Part shown: positions 50,369 to 60,205 of the stretch, piece by piece
Layout of the letters: each line of letters begins with the position of its first letter
Position numbering within the stretch: position 1 is the first letter of the stretch
DNA from: Stenotrophomonas maltophilia
Lineage (GTDB): Bacteria; Pseudomonadota; Gammaproteobacteria; Xanthomonadales; Xanthomonadaceae
NCBI RefSeq assembly: GCF_006970445.1
Contig: NZ_CP033877.1
Span: 2,550,750 to 2,614,749 of the forward strand
DNA length: 64,000 nt
Direction: 5' to 3'
Translations under genes and position numbers: made by a program
Notes under the pieces: generated by a model
What the model saw: only the letters and a program-made list of their open reading frames with translations
Told to the model about the DNA's origin: nothing
Database searches by the model: none

Positions 50369-52522
50369 ATGAAACGCCCACGCCAGTCCAGTTTCAGCCG
50401 CGCACGCGGCGGCATGTCGGTCACGATGATGCTGGTCATGCTGGCGCTGCTGGCCATGCTGGGCCTGATCGAGATCGGCTATCTGTTCTGGGCCAAGCGT
50501 GACGCGCAGAAGGTGGCCGACCTGGCCGCGCTGGCCGGCGCACAGCGACTGGAGCTGTGCAGCTCGGACAACAGCGACAACAGCGCGGCCCGGCAGAACG
50601 CGCTGGTCCAGAACAAGTTCGCGGGCACCCTGCAGATCCGCTGCGGGAACTGGAGCGCCAGCCGCGGCACCGGCAACCGCTTCGTCACCAGCGTCGATGC
50701 CAGTAATCCGCGCAATGCGGTGCAGGTGGTCGCCGAACGCAGCGTGCTGCCCTTCTTCGGGCAGAACGCCAGCCTGCCCACCGTGAGCGTGCAGGCCGTG
50801 GCGCGCCGCGCCGAACCCACTGCGGTGTTCGCGGTGGGCTCGCAGCTGCTGCGGACCAATGGCGATTCCGTCCTGCTGTCGACCCTGCGCCTGGTCGGCC
50901 TGGACGTCACCAATGCCACGGTGCTGTCCTATGACGGACTGGCACAGGCCAACATCACCCCGTCCGGCCTGCTGAAAGCGCTCAACATTCCGGTGAGCGC
51001 CAACCTCAGCGTGGCCGACTTCAACCGTCTGCTGTCGGTCAACAAGATTTCGCTGGCGCAGCTGGTGGATGCGACCGCCACCGTGGTCGGCCGTGACTCC
51101 ACGGTGGGCGTGCAGCTGCGCGCCCTGTCCGACCTGGTCGCCACCCAGCTGGACATCAACAAGCTCAACATCGTGCTCGGCAGCCAGTCCGGCGGCGGCG
51201 GACTGTTCGCGGAAGTTGTCTCACCCGACGGTACCGTCGGCAGCGCGCTGGAGTCACAGATCAACGTGCTCAACCTGATCAGCACCGCGATCTCCATCGC
51301 CAACGATGGCAACGGCGTGACGATCAAGGGGCTGGACCTGCTGGGCATCAAGATCCAGGGCGGCGTGGTCGAACCACCGTCGATCGCCATCGGTGGTGTC
51401 GGCAGCCGCGCCTACAATGCGCAGGTGCGGCTGATGGTGGACGTGGACAGCAACAACCTGTTCGCGCTGGGGCCGCTGCTGAACCTGCTCGGCACGCGCC
51501 TGCACCTGCCGCTGCACGTCGATGTAGCCAACGGCATGGGCACGTTGACCGGTATCCAGTGCGGCGGCAGCCCCCCCAAGGCCACCATCCAGGTCGATTC
51601 GTCGGTGCTGCGCGCCTGCGTCGGCAACGTCGATCCCGCACAGCGCTTCTCCAAGGCCAATGTCTGCGACACCACGCTGCAGAACGAACAGCTGCTGAAG
51701 CTGCTGGGCCAGCCGTTGATCAACGACAAGATCACCCTGCCCGCCCTGACCAGCACGCAGAGCCTGACCCTGGCCGCCGGCGAGACCGGCTCGACCCGGA
51801 TCAATCCGCTCGCGATCGGTGATGCGGTGTCGAGCCTGGTCAACGAACTGCTGCGGGTGCTGTCGGGCATGCTCAGCTCGCCCAAGCAGGGCATGAACGC
51901 CAACGACACCGCCAAGGCACTGGCCGATCGCTATCTGCAGGCGGCGTTTCCGCCCAACACCCGCTACGACGTCGACAAACTGATTCCGCTGCTGCGCGAT
52001 GGCGATCCCAGCCGGCAGCTGGCACCGCTCAACAGCTGGACCGTGCCGGGTGGCCTGCCCTATGCGTGCGGGCTGCTCAACCTGACCACCTGCCACAAGG
52101 ATGGCCCGGTCTGGGATGCGCTCAGAGTCACGGTCACCGGCCAGGGCCTGGGCGTCCTCGATGGTCTGCTCGGCTCGCTGGTCGGCGGCCTGCTGATCAA
52201 CCGCTGCGACAGCCTGCTCGGCAACCTGATCGATTACAACGGCTGCGTGCGCAACAACCTGGCGTCCTACATCCAGACCGCACCGGCCGGCTTCCTCGAT
52301 GGTGCCGGGGGAACGGGCGTCACCAACCCCGACGGCAGTGTCAGCTGCAGCGGCCTGCTGTGCACGCTGCTGAAGCCGATCCTGGCCGCACTGCGGCCGG
52401 TGCTCAACAGTGTCGGCACCCTGCTGACCAACCTGCTGGCCAGCGTGCTGGGCCTGGAACTGGGCCGGACCGACGTCAACGTGCAGTCGATCCAGTGCAG
52501 CGCGGCACAGCTGGTCTATTGA
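50369..52522 (+). CDS. tadG: TadG-like protein with N-terminal pilin-type helix
   Basis: The protein has 717 residues. The N-terminus (RGGMSVTMMLVMLALLAMLGLIEIGYLFWAKRDAQKVADLAALAGAQRL) is the TadE/TadG membrane segment and coiled Asp/Ala helix. The large periplasmic part has repeated LLGSLVGGLL and LLNLLG stretches and conserved cysteines, unlike a VWA domain. It may tether or adjust the pilus. Last gene of the operon, followed by a terminator hairpin. Confidence 0.8.
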   Translation: MKRPRQSSFSRARGGMSVTMMLVMLALLAMLGLIEIGYLFWAKRDAQKVADLAALAGAQRLELCSSDNSDNSAARQNALVQNKFAGTLQIRCGNWSASRGTGNRFVTSVDASNPRNAVQVVAERSVLPFFGQNASLPTVSVQAVARRAEPTAVFAVGSQLLRTNGDSVLLSTLRLVGLDVTNATVLSYDGLAQANITPSGLLKALNIPVSANLSVADFNRLLSVNKISLAQLVDATATVVGRDSTVGVQLRALSDLVATQLDINKLNIVLGSQSGGGGLFAEVVSPDGTVGSALESQINVLNLISTAISIANDGNGVTIKGLDLLGIKIQGGVVEPPSIAIGGVGSRAYNAQVRLMVDVDSNNLFALGPLLNLLGTRLHLPLHVDVANGMGTLTGIQCGGSPPKATIQVDSSVLRACVGNVDPAQRFSKANVCDTTLQNEQLLKLLGQPLINDKITLPALTSTQSLTLAAGETGSTRINPLAIGDAVSSLVNELLRVLSGMLSSPKQGMNANDTAKALADRYLQAAFPPNTRYDVDKLIPLLRDGDPSRQLAPLNSWTVPGGLPYACGLLNLTTCHKDGPVWDALRVTVTGQGLGVLDGLLGSLVGGLLINRCDSLLGNLIDYNGCVRNNLASYIQTAPAGFLDGAGGTGVTNPDGSVSCSGLLCTLLKPILAALRPVLNSVGTLLTNLLASVLGLELGRTDVNVQSIQCSAAQLVY

Positions 52523-52535
52523 AATCGGGCCGTGA

Positions 52536-52557
52536 CGGGCGCCCTTGGCGGCGCCCG
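52536..52557 (+). terminator. Terminator of the tad operon
   Basis: CGGGCGCC and GGCGCCCG form an 8-bp stem around 6 nt, 14 bp after the tadG stop. Confidence 0.7.
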
Positions 52558-52627
52558 CGCCCATGCTAGACTCCCGGCGGGGAACCACCTTCATCTCAAC
52601 CCACACTCATCCGTGGATGGTCTAGAC

Positions 52628-53332
52628 ATGCGAGAAACTTCAGGGGGCGCGGTCTTCGCCCGGCACGCGCGCAGCGCGGCAGTGCTGGCCGTGGCCATGA
52701 TGCTGGTGGCACCGGCGGCGATGGCCGCACGTGGCGACCGTGAGGCTGCAGCCGAACCGGTACGCAGCGCGCCGGTAGTGCGCAACACCGTGGACGAGCT
52801 CAAGCAGTTGATGGATTCGCGCCAGCTGACCGAGCTGCGCACCACCTACAACGGCAACTACGGCGCCAGCCTGCTGTTCAACGCCAACACCCTGACCTAC
52901 TACGTCGCCCTGTTCCAGGAGAAGAACTTCTGGCGGGTGATCAAGACCGATGCGGTGGACAACGCCGAGCGTGTCTACCGCACCTTCGCGCAGCAGTCCG
53001 AACAGCTGGCCCAGGTCTACATCGACACCACCCGCCTTGAAGCCGGCAAGCGCTACACCGAGCGCCTGGTGGCCTACAACGAAGAACGCCTGCGCACTCT
53101 GCAGCAGGAAATGGAACAGCAGCAGGCGCAGTCGGCACAGGTCAGCGCCGCCCTGCAGCAGGCCCAGCAGCAGGCCGTGAGCCTCAGCACCGATGTGCAG
53201 AGCACCAACAGCCAGCTGGACGCCCTGCAGCGCCGCATCCAGATCCTGCAGGCCGAACAGGGCAACCCGGAGTTGAGCCTGCCCAAGCCGGACAGCGTGC
53301 CCGCACCGGCGGCCGCCAGCGACGGTCGCTGA
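52628..53332 (+). CDS. DUF2968-family exported protein
   Basis: The protein has 234 residues from the ATG at 52628. Signal peptide about 1-34 (AMAARG), then TVDELKQLMDSRQLTELRTTYNGNYGASLLF and a long coiled coil rich in Gln (about 130-220). This is the DUF2968 pattern known from Xanthomonads and Burkholderia; function unknown. It probably has its own promoter in the 105 bp after the tad terminator. Confidence 0.78.
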   Translation: MRETSGGAVFARHARSAAVLAVAMMLVAPAAMAARGDREAAAEPVRSAPVVRNTVDELKQLMDSRQLTELRTTYNGNYGASLLFNANTLTYYVALFQEKNFWRVIKTDAVDNAERVYRTFAQQSEQLAQVYIDTTRLEAGKRYTERLVAYNEERLRTLQQEMEQQQAQSAQVSAALQQAQQQAVSLSTDVQSTNSQLDALQRRIQILQAEQGNPELSLPKPDSVPAPAAASDGR

Positions 53333-53358
53333 GACCTGCACTCACGGCATTCCACGCG

Positions 53359-53378
53359 ACGGCGCCCTACGGCGCCGT
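53359..53378. terminator. Terminator after the DUF2968 gene
   Basis: ACGGCGCC, CTAC loop, GGCGCCGT, then TGTCGTTTTC. It serves convergent genes on both sides. Confidence 0.75.
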
Positions 53379-53407
53379 TGTCGTTTTCGGCACTTCACCC
53401 CCCCGCA

Positions 53408-53785
53408 TCATTGGCAGGCGCCGTAGACCGCGTCATCAAGCTGCCGGCGCTGCACGAAATCCAGCCGCCGACGCTTGAGCAGCGCCTGTTCGCGTTTGCG
53501 CCGGGCGCGCTCGCAGGCCGCCGCATCCGTGCTGATCGTGATCAATGCACCCTGTGCCCGGGCGACGCGCCGCTGGCGACGCGACGGCTTCGATGGCGTG
53601 ACCGCTGGAACCACCGCGCCGCGGGACAATGACTGCTCCGCCGGGACGTCCCAGCGCCAGGCTGCGCGCCCCTGGCAGGGTGTCTGCTGGTAGACAGGGT
53701 GCGGTCCATCCACGCACTTGTAGACGTGGGTCTGTGCCGCCACCGCCATCGGCAACAGCAGGTACAGCATCAGAGACCATCGCAT
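53408..53785 (-). CDS. DUF4124-type exported protein
   Basis: The protein has 125 residues from the ATG at 53785 (an upstream ATG at 53794 is also possible). Signal peptide ends MAVAAQ near residue 17, then the DUF4124 core [19 protein letters not shown]. The Arg-rich C-terminal half includes [17 protein letters not shown]. Envelope role unknown. Confidence 0.75.
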   Translation of the reverse strand: MRWSLMLYLLLPMAVAAQTHVYKCVDGPHPVYQQTPCQGRAAWRWDVPAEQSLSRGAVVPAVTPSKPSRRQRRVARAQGALITISTDAAACERARRKREQALLKRRRLDFVQRRQLDDAVYGACQ

Positions 53786-53980
53786 GGTGGGCATCCGGGC
53801 GTTCCACAGGCAGGCTGCGGACATCCTCGGCCCGCAACTCCGGTCCCGCCAGAGCGATACGCGTCACACCCTTTGCAATCCAGCACAGCGATGCAAGCCC
53901 GGCGTTGGCACCTGCGCTGTACTGCCGGAGGCACCGGCAGCCAGCCGGTGCCTTCCCTCCCTTCCGCCAAGGAACCTGCA

Positions 53981-54805
53981 ATGAGCAACTTCGTCACCGT
54001 CGCCGACGGCGCCCGCATCTTCTACAAGGATTGGGGTACCGGCCAGCCGATCGTGTTCGCCCACGGCTGGCCGCTGTCCTCCGATGCCTGGGACCCGCAG
54101 ATGCTGTTCATGGGCCAGAACGGCTTCCGCGTGATCGCCCACGATCGTCGCAGCCACGGTCGCTCCAGCCAGACCTGGGATGGCAACAACATGGACACCT
54201 ACGCCGACGATCTGGCGGCGGTGATCGAGGCGCTGGACCTGAAGGACGCGATCCTGGTCGGCCATTCCACCGGTGGCGGCGAAGTGGCCCACTACGTGGG
54301 TCGCCATGGCAGCAAGCGCGTGGCCAAGGTGGTGCTGGTCGGTGCTGTACCGCCGCTGATGCTGAAGACCGCCGGCAACCCGGCCGGTACCCCGCTGGAG
54401 GTCTTCGACGGTATCCGCAAGGGTACCGGCGGCGACCGCTCGCAGTTCTTCAGGGACCTGACCACCCCGTTCTTCGGCGCCAACCGCGACGGCAACACGG
54501 TCACCCAGGGCATGCGTGACTCGTTCTGGCTGCAGGGCATGCTCGGTGGCGTCAAGGGCCAGTACGACTGCGTGCACGAATTCTCGGAAGTGGACTACAC
54601 CGAGGACCTGAAGAAGATCGACGTGCCGGCGCTGGTGGTGCACGGCGACGACGACCAGATCGTGCCGTTCGATGCCTCGGCCAAGCTGTCCTCGCAGATC
54701 ATCAAGGATGCCGAGCTGAAGGTGTACGCCGGTGCGCCGCACGGCCTGACCGTCACCCACGCCGAGCAGTTCAACGCTGACCTGCTGGCGTTCGCACGGA
54801 AGTGA
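53981..54805 (+). CDS. Alpha/beta-hydrolase, non-heme chloroperoxidase-like
   Basis: The protein has 274 residues from the ATG at 53981 (AAGGA 7 bp before). Catalytic nucleophile in GHSTGGGE, the acid in [11 protein letters not shown], and the histidine in [21 protein letters not shown] forms the oxyanion loop. This is the bacterial chloroperoxidase/arylesterase group, cofactor-free. Single-gene unit with strong hairpin after it. Confidence 0.9.
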   Translation: MSNFVTVADGARIFYKDWGTGQPIVFAHGWPLSSDAWDPQMLFMGQNGFRVIAHDRRSHGRSSQTWDGNNMDTYADDLAAVIEALDLKDAILVGHSTGGGEVAHYVGRHGSKRVAKVVLVGAVPPLMLKTAGNPAGTPLEVFDGIRKGTGGDRSQFFRDLTTPFFGANRDGNTVTQGMRDSFWLQGMLGGVKGQYDCVHEFSEVDYTEDLKKIDVPALVVHGDDDQIVPFDASAKLSSQIIKDAELKVYAGAPHGLTVTHAEQFNADLLAFARK

Positions 54806-54811
54806 TGCACC

Positions 54812-54837
54812 GCGGCGGCGCTACCCAGCGCCGCCGC
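54812..54837 (+). terminator. Terminator of the hydrolase gene
   Basis: GCGGCGGCGCT pairs perfectly with AGCGCCGCCGC around ACCC, 6 bp after the stop. Confidence 0.75.
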
Positions 54838-54840
54838 ACA

Positions 54841-54904
54841 AAAAGGGGACGGAGGGGATTAAGTCGTTTGTGCATAAACGACTTAATCCCCTCCGTCCCC
54901 TTTT
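54841..54904. repeat. 64-bp palindrome family copy, between convergent genes
   Basis: AAAAGGGGACGGAGGGG... mirrored around TGCA, with a single mismatch (G at 54870). It ends 4 bp before the stop of the MFS gene. Same family as 24500-24565 and 31733-31810. Confidence 0.92.
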
Positions 54905-54908
54905 CGCG

Positions 54909-56555
54909 TCAGATGTCGGTGTGGTGATGTGGCACAGCGGCAGGCAGCGGGTCATGCCCACCCACGAAGTGGCGCACCACCGGCGCACGCTCACCTCGAT
55001 GCAATCCGCGCAACACTTCCTGGATCGCCTTGTCATCAGCGGTGATGCGCTCGTGCTGGCGCAGGTGCTCCAGCCACGACGGGGTCACGAAGTACTCCAG
55101 GTGAATGCCCGGGCTGGCCACATCCTCGACCACACCCCAGACCACCGCGCCATCGCGGCGACGAATCGCGCCCAACGCGCGCATCTGCGCCTGGAACGCG
55201 GCACGATCAGCATCGTCGATGCGGTACTCGAGGGTGACCAGCACCGGGCCGCGATCGTTCGACACCGGCACCGACAGCTCGGGTGCCGGCCAGTGCCCGG
55301 CCGGGCTCAGGTTCAGGTCCTCGGTACCGGCGATGCGCACGCGCCACACCAGCAATCCGCCGATCACCGCGCCTGCGGCAGCCACCAGCAATGCCAGTTC
55401 CGGCGAGGTACGCTGTGCGAGCGCGCCCCAGCTCAGTCCGCCGGCCGCCATGCCGGCCGAGAACACCATGATGTACAACGCCAGCGCACGCGCACGTACC
55501 CATGCCGGCACCGCGGTCTGCGCGGCAATCTGCAGCGACGACAACACGGTGATCCAGGCGAAGCCATTGACCAGCATCACCGCCGGAAGCACGTACCAGC
55601 TGCGGGTCAGTGCCAGCCCGACCAGGCTCAGCGCCAGCGACAACGTCGCCAGCAGCACCAGCAGGTCCCGATCCATCTGCGCGCGCAGCTTCGGCAGCAG
55701 CAGCGCACCGCCCACCGCACCGATGCCGATGCAGCCCAGCAGCATGCCGTACTGCCCCGCCCCGCCGTGCATCTGCCCACGCACTACCACTGGCAGCAAC
55801 GCGTTCATCGCCGCGGCGAAGAAGAAGAAGCCCACCGACTTGATCAGCACCGCCTGCAGGCGTCCCGCACGGCTGGCGTAGCGCAGGCCCGCTTTCAGTC
55901 CAGCACCGAAGCCTTCCGGTGGCAGACTCGACTGCTTCGGGTCACGCTTCCAACCCCACACCACGAACAGCATTGCGGCGAAGGTGATGGCGTTGAAGCC
56001 GAAGGCCCAGACCGCACCGAGCTGGGCGACGATCACGCCGCCGATGGCCGGGCCGATCGAGCGCGCGATGTTGATGCCGATCGAGTTCAGCGCCACCGCC
56101 GAGGCCAGCATCGGCTGCGGTACCAGTTCGGACACGATTGCGGCCTGCGCCGGCATCGCCATCGCCGCACCGCAGCCCATGCAGAAGGTCAGCAGCACCA
56201 GCAGCTGCGGGGTCAGCAGGTCCATCGCGGTCAGCGTCGCCATCACGGCGGCGACCAGCAGCATCCAGCCCTGGGTCGCCAACAGGTACCTGCGGCGATC
56301 AACGATGTCGGCCAGCGTGCCTGCGGCCAGCGCCAGCAGCACGATCGGCACGGTGGTGGCCGACTGCACCAGGGCCACCATCAGTGGTGAGCCGGTACGC
56401 TCGGCCATCACCCAGGCGGCGGCCACGTCGTTGACCCAGGTGCCGATGTTGCTGGCCAGGATCGCCAGCCAGATCGAACGGAACATCTGGATCTTCAGCG
56501 GGGACCAGGCGCCTGCGGCCTGTGCGGGGGGTTGCGACGCGGTTGCGTTCACCAT
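54909..56555 (-). CDS. MFS exporter with C-terminal soluble domain (EntS/MFS_3 type)
   Basis: The protein has 548 residues from the ATG at 56555 (GGAG 7 bp before). Twelve membrane segments with LASNIGTWVNDVAAAWVMAE and VDRRRYLLATQGW in the first half, as in MFS_3 exporters. Residues about 430-548 are a soluble domain (VLVTLEYRIDDADRAAFQAQMRAL) like antibiotic-biosynthesis monooxygenase folds. The start overlaps the porin stop. It is the last gene of the operon and should export the product or substrate of the upstream enzymes. Confidence 0.82.
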   Translation of the reverse strand: MVNATASQPPAQAAGAWSPLKIQMFRSIWLAILASNIGTWVNDVAAAWVMAERTGSPLMVALVQSATTVPIVLLALAAGTLADIVDRRRYLLATQGWMLLVAAVMATLTAMDLLTPQLLVLLTFCMGCGAAMAMPAQAAIVSELVPQPMLASAVALNSIGINIARSIGPAIGGVIVAQLGAVWAFGFNAITFAAMLFVVWGWKRDPKQSSLPPEGFGAGLKAGLRYASRAGRLQAVLIKSVGFFFFAAAMNALLPVVVRGQMHGGAGQYGMLLGCIGIGAVGGALLLPKLRAQMDRDLLVLLATLSLALSLVGLALTRSWYVLPAVMLVNGFAWITVLSSLQIAAQTAVPAWVRARALALYIMVFSAGMAAGGLSWGALAQRTSPELALLVAAAGAVIGGLLVWRVRIAGTEDLNLSPAGHWPAPELSVPVSNDRGPVLVTLEYRIDDADRAAFQAQMRALGAIRRRDGAVVWGVVEDVASPGIHLEYFVTPSWLEHLRQHERITADDKAIQEVLRGLHRGERAPVVRHFVGGHDPLPAAVPHHHTDI

Positions 56556-57832
56556 TGCCATGCTCCAACGATCGAGGCGAACAACGTGTCCTGGCCACCG
56601 GCCTGCTTCAGTGCAGGCCCGGCATCGACCCAGGCCAGCTGCAGCTGCCATTGCCAGTGTTCGCTGGCCTGCCAGCGGGTTTCGGATTTGTACTGAGTGC
56701 CGATGCGGCGCGCGCCACCGGCGCTGCCCGGCAACGCCACCAGCGGTGCCGGCGTGGTGTAGACCGCATCGGCGCGACGATGCTTCCAGGCCATCTGTAC
56801 GCCCAGTTCCGTCGTCACCGCGTCGTGCAGGCGCAGGGTCAGGGTCGGCTGGACGTCCATCAAGTTGGCCGGGGCCAGCAGGCTGGCCTCGCTGAAGTAG
56901 GCCGATTTCGGGAACAGTGCATTGAAGGTTCCCAGGCGGCCGTCATGCAGGTTGCCATCGCCACTGGCGATGTCGGCCTTCAGCCCCAGCCGCGGCTGCA
57001 ACGGCAGGTCCGTCCAGCGCCACCCCGTATCGGTGGCCAGCGTCCAGGCGCGGATATCGAGCGTGCCGACGGCCGTTCGCAGTTCACCTCCCTGTGCCAC
57101 CAGCTCGCCGTTCCAGTCCAGCGCAGCGACCTGGCCGAACCAGCGCGCGCCGAGGGTCTGTCGTCGCTCGGTGCCGGAGCCCGCTGCGAAGCGCGCGCCG
57201 TCGCGGCGGTAGTCCAGCAGGTACAGATCCCACTGTCCCGCGTCCTGCCCACGTGCCGTGGTGGCATAGGCACCCCACAGGTGGGCACCGTGTTCGCCAC
57301 GATCATCAAAGGCACCCGGCCGGTTCTCCACCGGCCGCAGCGCCATCAGATCAAGCGCACCGAGGCGACCCTTCCAGCCCAGACGCGCACCGTCGAAGGC
57401 CAGGCGGATGTTCGGCCCATCGCGCACCGACAACAGCCGCGAGCTGCCATAGCCGGCTTCCTGCCGGCCGAGTTGCAGGTGGAAGCCACCGCGCTGCCAG
57501 CGCCAGTACGCCTGCTGCACGTCCAACGCGCCACGGTCGGTGCGGGCCGGGCCGCCGGCCTTGCCATTCTCGGCATGCACGCCCAGCTGCAGCTTCGCCT
57601 GCCAGCTGTCCTCCACATAGGTGGCTGAGGCCAGCGCACGCAGCAGGCCATAGCCATCTTCGCTGCCGCCGATGCCGAACCGGGTCGGGTCGTAGTACAG
57701 GCCACGCACGCGCAGCGAGGCGTCCAGCTGCAGCTGGCCGTTGCCAGCATCACTGCAACGGCCCCCCTCGCAGGCCAGCGCCAGCGAGGGCACGGCCAGC
57801 AGCGCCAGGCTCAGAACGCGAAGCACGAGCAT
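56549..57832 (-). CDS. Outer-membrane porin with alginate-export (AlgE-like) fold
   Basis: The protein has 427 residues. Signal peptide 1-21 (SLALAC), then amphipathic strands such as LQLDASLRVRGLYYDPTRFG and VQQAYWRWQRGGFHLQLGRQE; the C-terminus ends FASIVGAWQW. It matches the Alginate_exp porin group, often encoded beside exporters or catabolic enzymes. Its start overlaps the amidohydrolase stop (22 bp). Confidence 0.82.
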   Translation of the reverse strand: MLVLRVLSLALLAVPSLALACEGGRCSDAGNGQLQLDASLRVRGLYYDPTRFGIGGSEDGYGLLRALASATYVEDSWQAKLQLGVHAENGKAGGPARTDRGALDVQQAYWRWQRGGFHLQLGRQEAGYGSSRLLSVRDGPNIRLAFDGARLGWKGRLGALDLMALRPVENRPGAFDDRGEHGAHLWGAYATTARGQDAGQWDLYLLDYRRDGARFAAGSGTERRQTLGARWFGQVAALDWNGELVAQGGELRTAVGTLDIRAWTLATDTGWRWTDLPLQPRLGLKADIASGDGNLHDGRLGTFNALFPKSAYFSEASLLAPANLMDVQPTLTLRLHDAVTTELGVQMAWKHRRADAVYTTPAPLVALPGSAGGARRIGTQYKSETRWQASEHWQWQLQLAWVDAGPALKQAGGQDTLFASIVGAWQW

Positions 57833-59781
57833 CCCATCGCGCCCCAGAACGCGGTCAGGTCATCGGTGGGCGCCGCATGCTGCGCGGCATGACCGTGAGC
57901 ACCATGCGTACTGCAGGCCACACCGTGATGGTGGCGATGGGCGGCGGCCAATCCGGTGGCGGCACCGCCGACGTGGTAGCCACCGAACCGGTTGACCGGC
58001 GACCAGTCCGGCATCGCCGGCGGCAGCTGCGGCGCAAGCCCGGCGTAGTCGCCGTCGGCATGCACGATGCGGCCACCCACCACGGTCAGCACGCTGGTGA
58101 TATCGGCAATCTGCGCATCATCGACACGGAAGAAATCGGCCGATAGCACGATGAAATCGGCCAGCTGGCCGGCTTTCAGCGTGCCCTTCACCGCTTCGTC
58201 GCCGGAGAACCAGGCGCTGCCCTGGGTCCACAGGCGCAGCGCCTGCTCACGTTCGAGCAGGTTCTCATCGCCATACAGGGCCAGCCCACCCACGGTGCGC
58301 CCGGTCACCAGCCAGGACAACGCCACCCACGGGTTGTAGCTGGCCACGCGGGTGGCATCGGTGCCGGCACCGACCGGCACGCCTTCGGCCAGCATGCGCT
58401 TGACCGGCGGCGTGTGCCGCGCCGCCTGCACGCCATAGCGCTCGACGAAGGCCTCGCCCTGGTAGGCCATGCGGTGCTGCACGGCGATACCGCCACCCAG
58501 CGCACGGATGCGTTCGATGTTGCGCGGGGTGATGGTCTCGGCGTGGTCGATGAACCAGTGCAGGCCATCGAACGGCACCTCGCGGTTGACCTGTTCGTAC
58601 ACATCCAGGATGCGGGTGATGCTCTCGTCGTAGGTGGCGTGGATGCGGAACGGCCAGCGCTTCTCGACCAGCAGCTTCACCACGTCATGCAGTTCGGGCT
58701 CCAGCTCCGGCGGCAGTTCCGGGCGGGGCTCGTTGAACAGTTCGAAGTCGGCCGCCGAGAACACCAGCATCTCGCCGGCTCCGTTGTGGCGCAGCAGGTC
58801 ATCGCCCTGGCGCGGCTGCAGGATCTCACTCCAGCCACGGAAGTCATCCACTTCCCTGCCCTTGTTCTGGGTGAACAGGTTGTAGGCGATGCGCACCGTC
58901 AGCTGGTCATCGCGATGCAGCTGCTCGATGACCTGGTAGTCCTCGGGGTAGTTCTGGAAGCCACCGCCGGCGTCGATCACCGAGGTGATGCCAAGCCGGT
59001 TCAGCTCGCGCATGAAGTGGCGCGTCGAGTTGGCCTGGTATTCGATCGGCAAGCGCGGGCCCTTGGCCAGCGTGGCGTACAGGATCAGCGCATTGGGCTT
59101 GGCCAGCAGCAGCCCGGTCGGGTTGCCCAGCGAATCGCGCACGATCTGCCCGCCCGGCGGATCCGGCGTGTCCTTGCTGTAGCCGCACGCGCGCAGCGCG
59201 GCACGGTTGAGCAGCGCGCGGTCATACAGGTGCAGCAGGAACACCGGCGTATCCGGCGCAATGTCGTTGAGCTCCTGCAGCGTCGGCAGGCGCTTCTCGT
59301 TGAACTGCGCGGCAGTGAAGCCACCGACCACACGGACCCACTGCGGTGCCGGAGTCCGATCGACCTGGGCCTTCAACATGTCCAGCGCGTCGCCGAGCGA
59401 GCGCAGGCCGTCCCAGCGCAGCTCCAGGTTGTAGTTCAGGCCACCACGGATCAGGTGGGTATGGCTGTCGTTGAGGCCGGGCAGCAGGCGCCGGCCTTGG
59501 GCGTCGATCAGGGTCGCTTCATTGCCCCAGCCGCGTATGATCTCCTCATCGCTGCCGACGGCGACGATGCGTCCTTCCTGCACAGCCAGCGCCTGCGCAT
59601 GCGGCTGCTGCGGGTCGAGGGTGGTGATGCGGGCATTGCGGATGACCAGCGTGCTCATGCGACGCTCCTTGGGAGTGGAATCGAGTGCGGCACCGGCGCG
59701 ACCGGCCAGGCCAAGCGCAACAGCGGCACCACTGGCCAGCACCACGTTGCGGCGGCCGTGGTCGAGGGGATCGTGACTCAT
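57811..59781 (-). CDS. Amidohydrolase (YtcJ-like) with Tat-like signal and His-rich tail
   Basis: The protein has 656 residues from the ATG at 59781, where its ATG overlaps the DoxX stop. The N-terminus (DHGRRNVVLASGAAVALGLAGRAGA) has a twin-arginine-like signal, so it may be periplasmic. The core has LLPGLNDSHTH, a YtcJ-type metal motif, HATYDES, and GAGTDATR. After residue about 590 there is a His-rich tail (HRHHHG, HGAHGHAAQH) ending CSCFAF. Such enzymes hydrolyse cyclic amides or formyl groups; substrate unknown. Confidence 0.82.
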   Translation of the reverse strand: MSHDPLDHGRRNVVLASGAAVALGLAGRAGAALDSTPKERRMSTLVIRNARITTLDPQQPHAQALAVQEGRIVAVGSDEEIIRGWGNEATLIDAQGRRLLPGLNDSHTHLIRGGLNYNLELRWDGLRSLGDALDMLKAQVDRTPAPQWVRVVGGFTAAQFNEKRLPTLQELNDIAPDTPVFLLHLYDRALLNRAALRACGYSKDTPDPPGGQIVRDSLGNPTGLLLAKPNALILYATLAKGPRLPIEYQANSTRHFMRELNRLGITSVIDAGGGFQNYPEDYQVIEQLHRDDQLTVRIAYNLFTQNKGREVDDFRGWSEILQPRQGDDLLRHNGAGEMLVFSAADFELFNEPRPELPPELEPELHDVVKLLVEKRWPFRIHATYDESITRILDVYEQVNREVPFDGLHWFIDHAETITPRNIERIRALGGGIAVQHRMAYQGEAFVERYGVQAARHTPPVKRMLAEGVPVGAGTDATRVASYNPWVALSWLVTGRTVGGLALYGDENLLEREQALRLWTQGSAWFSGDEAVKGTLKAGQLADFIVLSADFFRVDDAQIADITSVLTVVGGRIVHADGDYAGLAPQLPPAMPDWSPVNRFGGYHVGGAATGLAAAHRHHHGVACSTHGAHGHAAQHAAPTDDLTAFWGAMGCSCFAF

Positions 59782-60203
59782 GCGAAATCTCCCGGAAGAC
59801 GTTGGCCGTCCAGCGCCCAGGCGCCGGGCCCGGACAGCGCGAGGGCCAGCAGCACCGTGGTCCACATCAACGGGTACTCACTGCCGCCGCGCATCCAGAA
59901 CCAGCCCTTGGGCAGGGCCAACAGAACGGTGAAGCCGATGAAAGCGGCCGCCGCAAATGCGGCGATACGGGTCTGCCATCCCAGCAGCACGGCCAGCCCG
60001 GACAGCACCTGCAGCAGGGCCAGCAACAGCGGCAACGGCGCCATCGCCGGCAACCCGAAGCCGCGTAGCTCGGTAGCGAAGCCGGACAGCCCCGGTCCAC
60101 CGAACCAGCCGAACAGCTTGCCCAACGCGTGTGGCAGCAGGAAGCCTCCTGCCGCCACGCGCAGCATCAGCAGGGCCAGGTCGAGGCCATGGCCAGCCAG
60201 CAT
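59778..60203 (-). CDS. DoxX-family membrane protein
   Basis: The protein has 141 residues and four membrane segments. FLLPHALGKLFGWFGGPGLSGFA and GWQTRIAAFAAAAFIGFTVLL match DoxX, and the C-terminus ends WALDGQRLPGDFA. It starts 3 bp after the isochorismatase stop and overlaps the amidohydrolase start. DoxX proteins are linked to quinone or redox functions in envelope operons. Confidence 0.85.
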   Translation of the reverse strand: MLAGHGLDLALLMLRVAAGGFLLPHALGKLFGWFGGPGLSGFATELRGFGLPAMAPLPLLLALLQVLSGLAVLLGWQTRIAAFAAAAFIGFTVLLALPKGWFWMRGGSEYPLMWTTVLLALALSGPGAWALDGQRLPGDFA

Positions 60204-60205
60204 GC

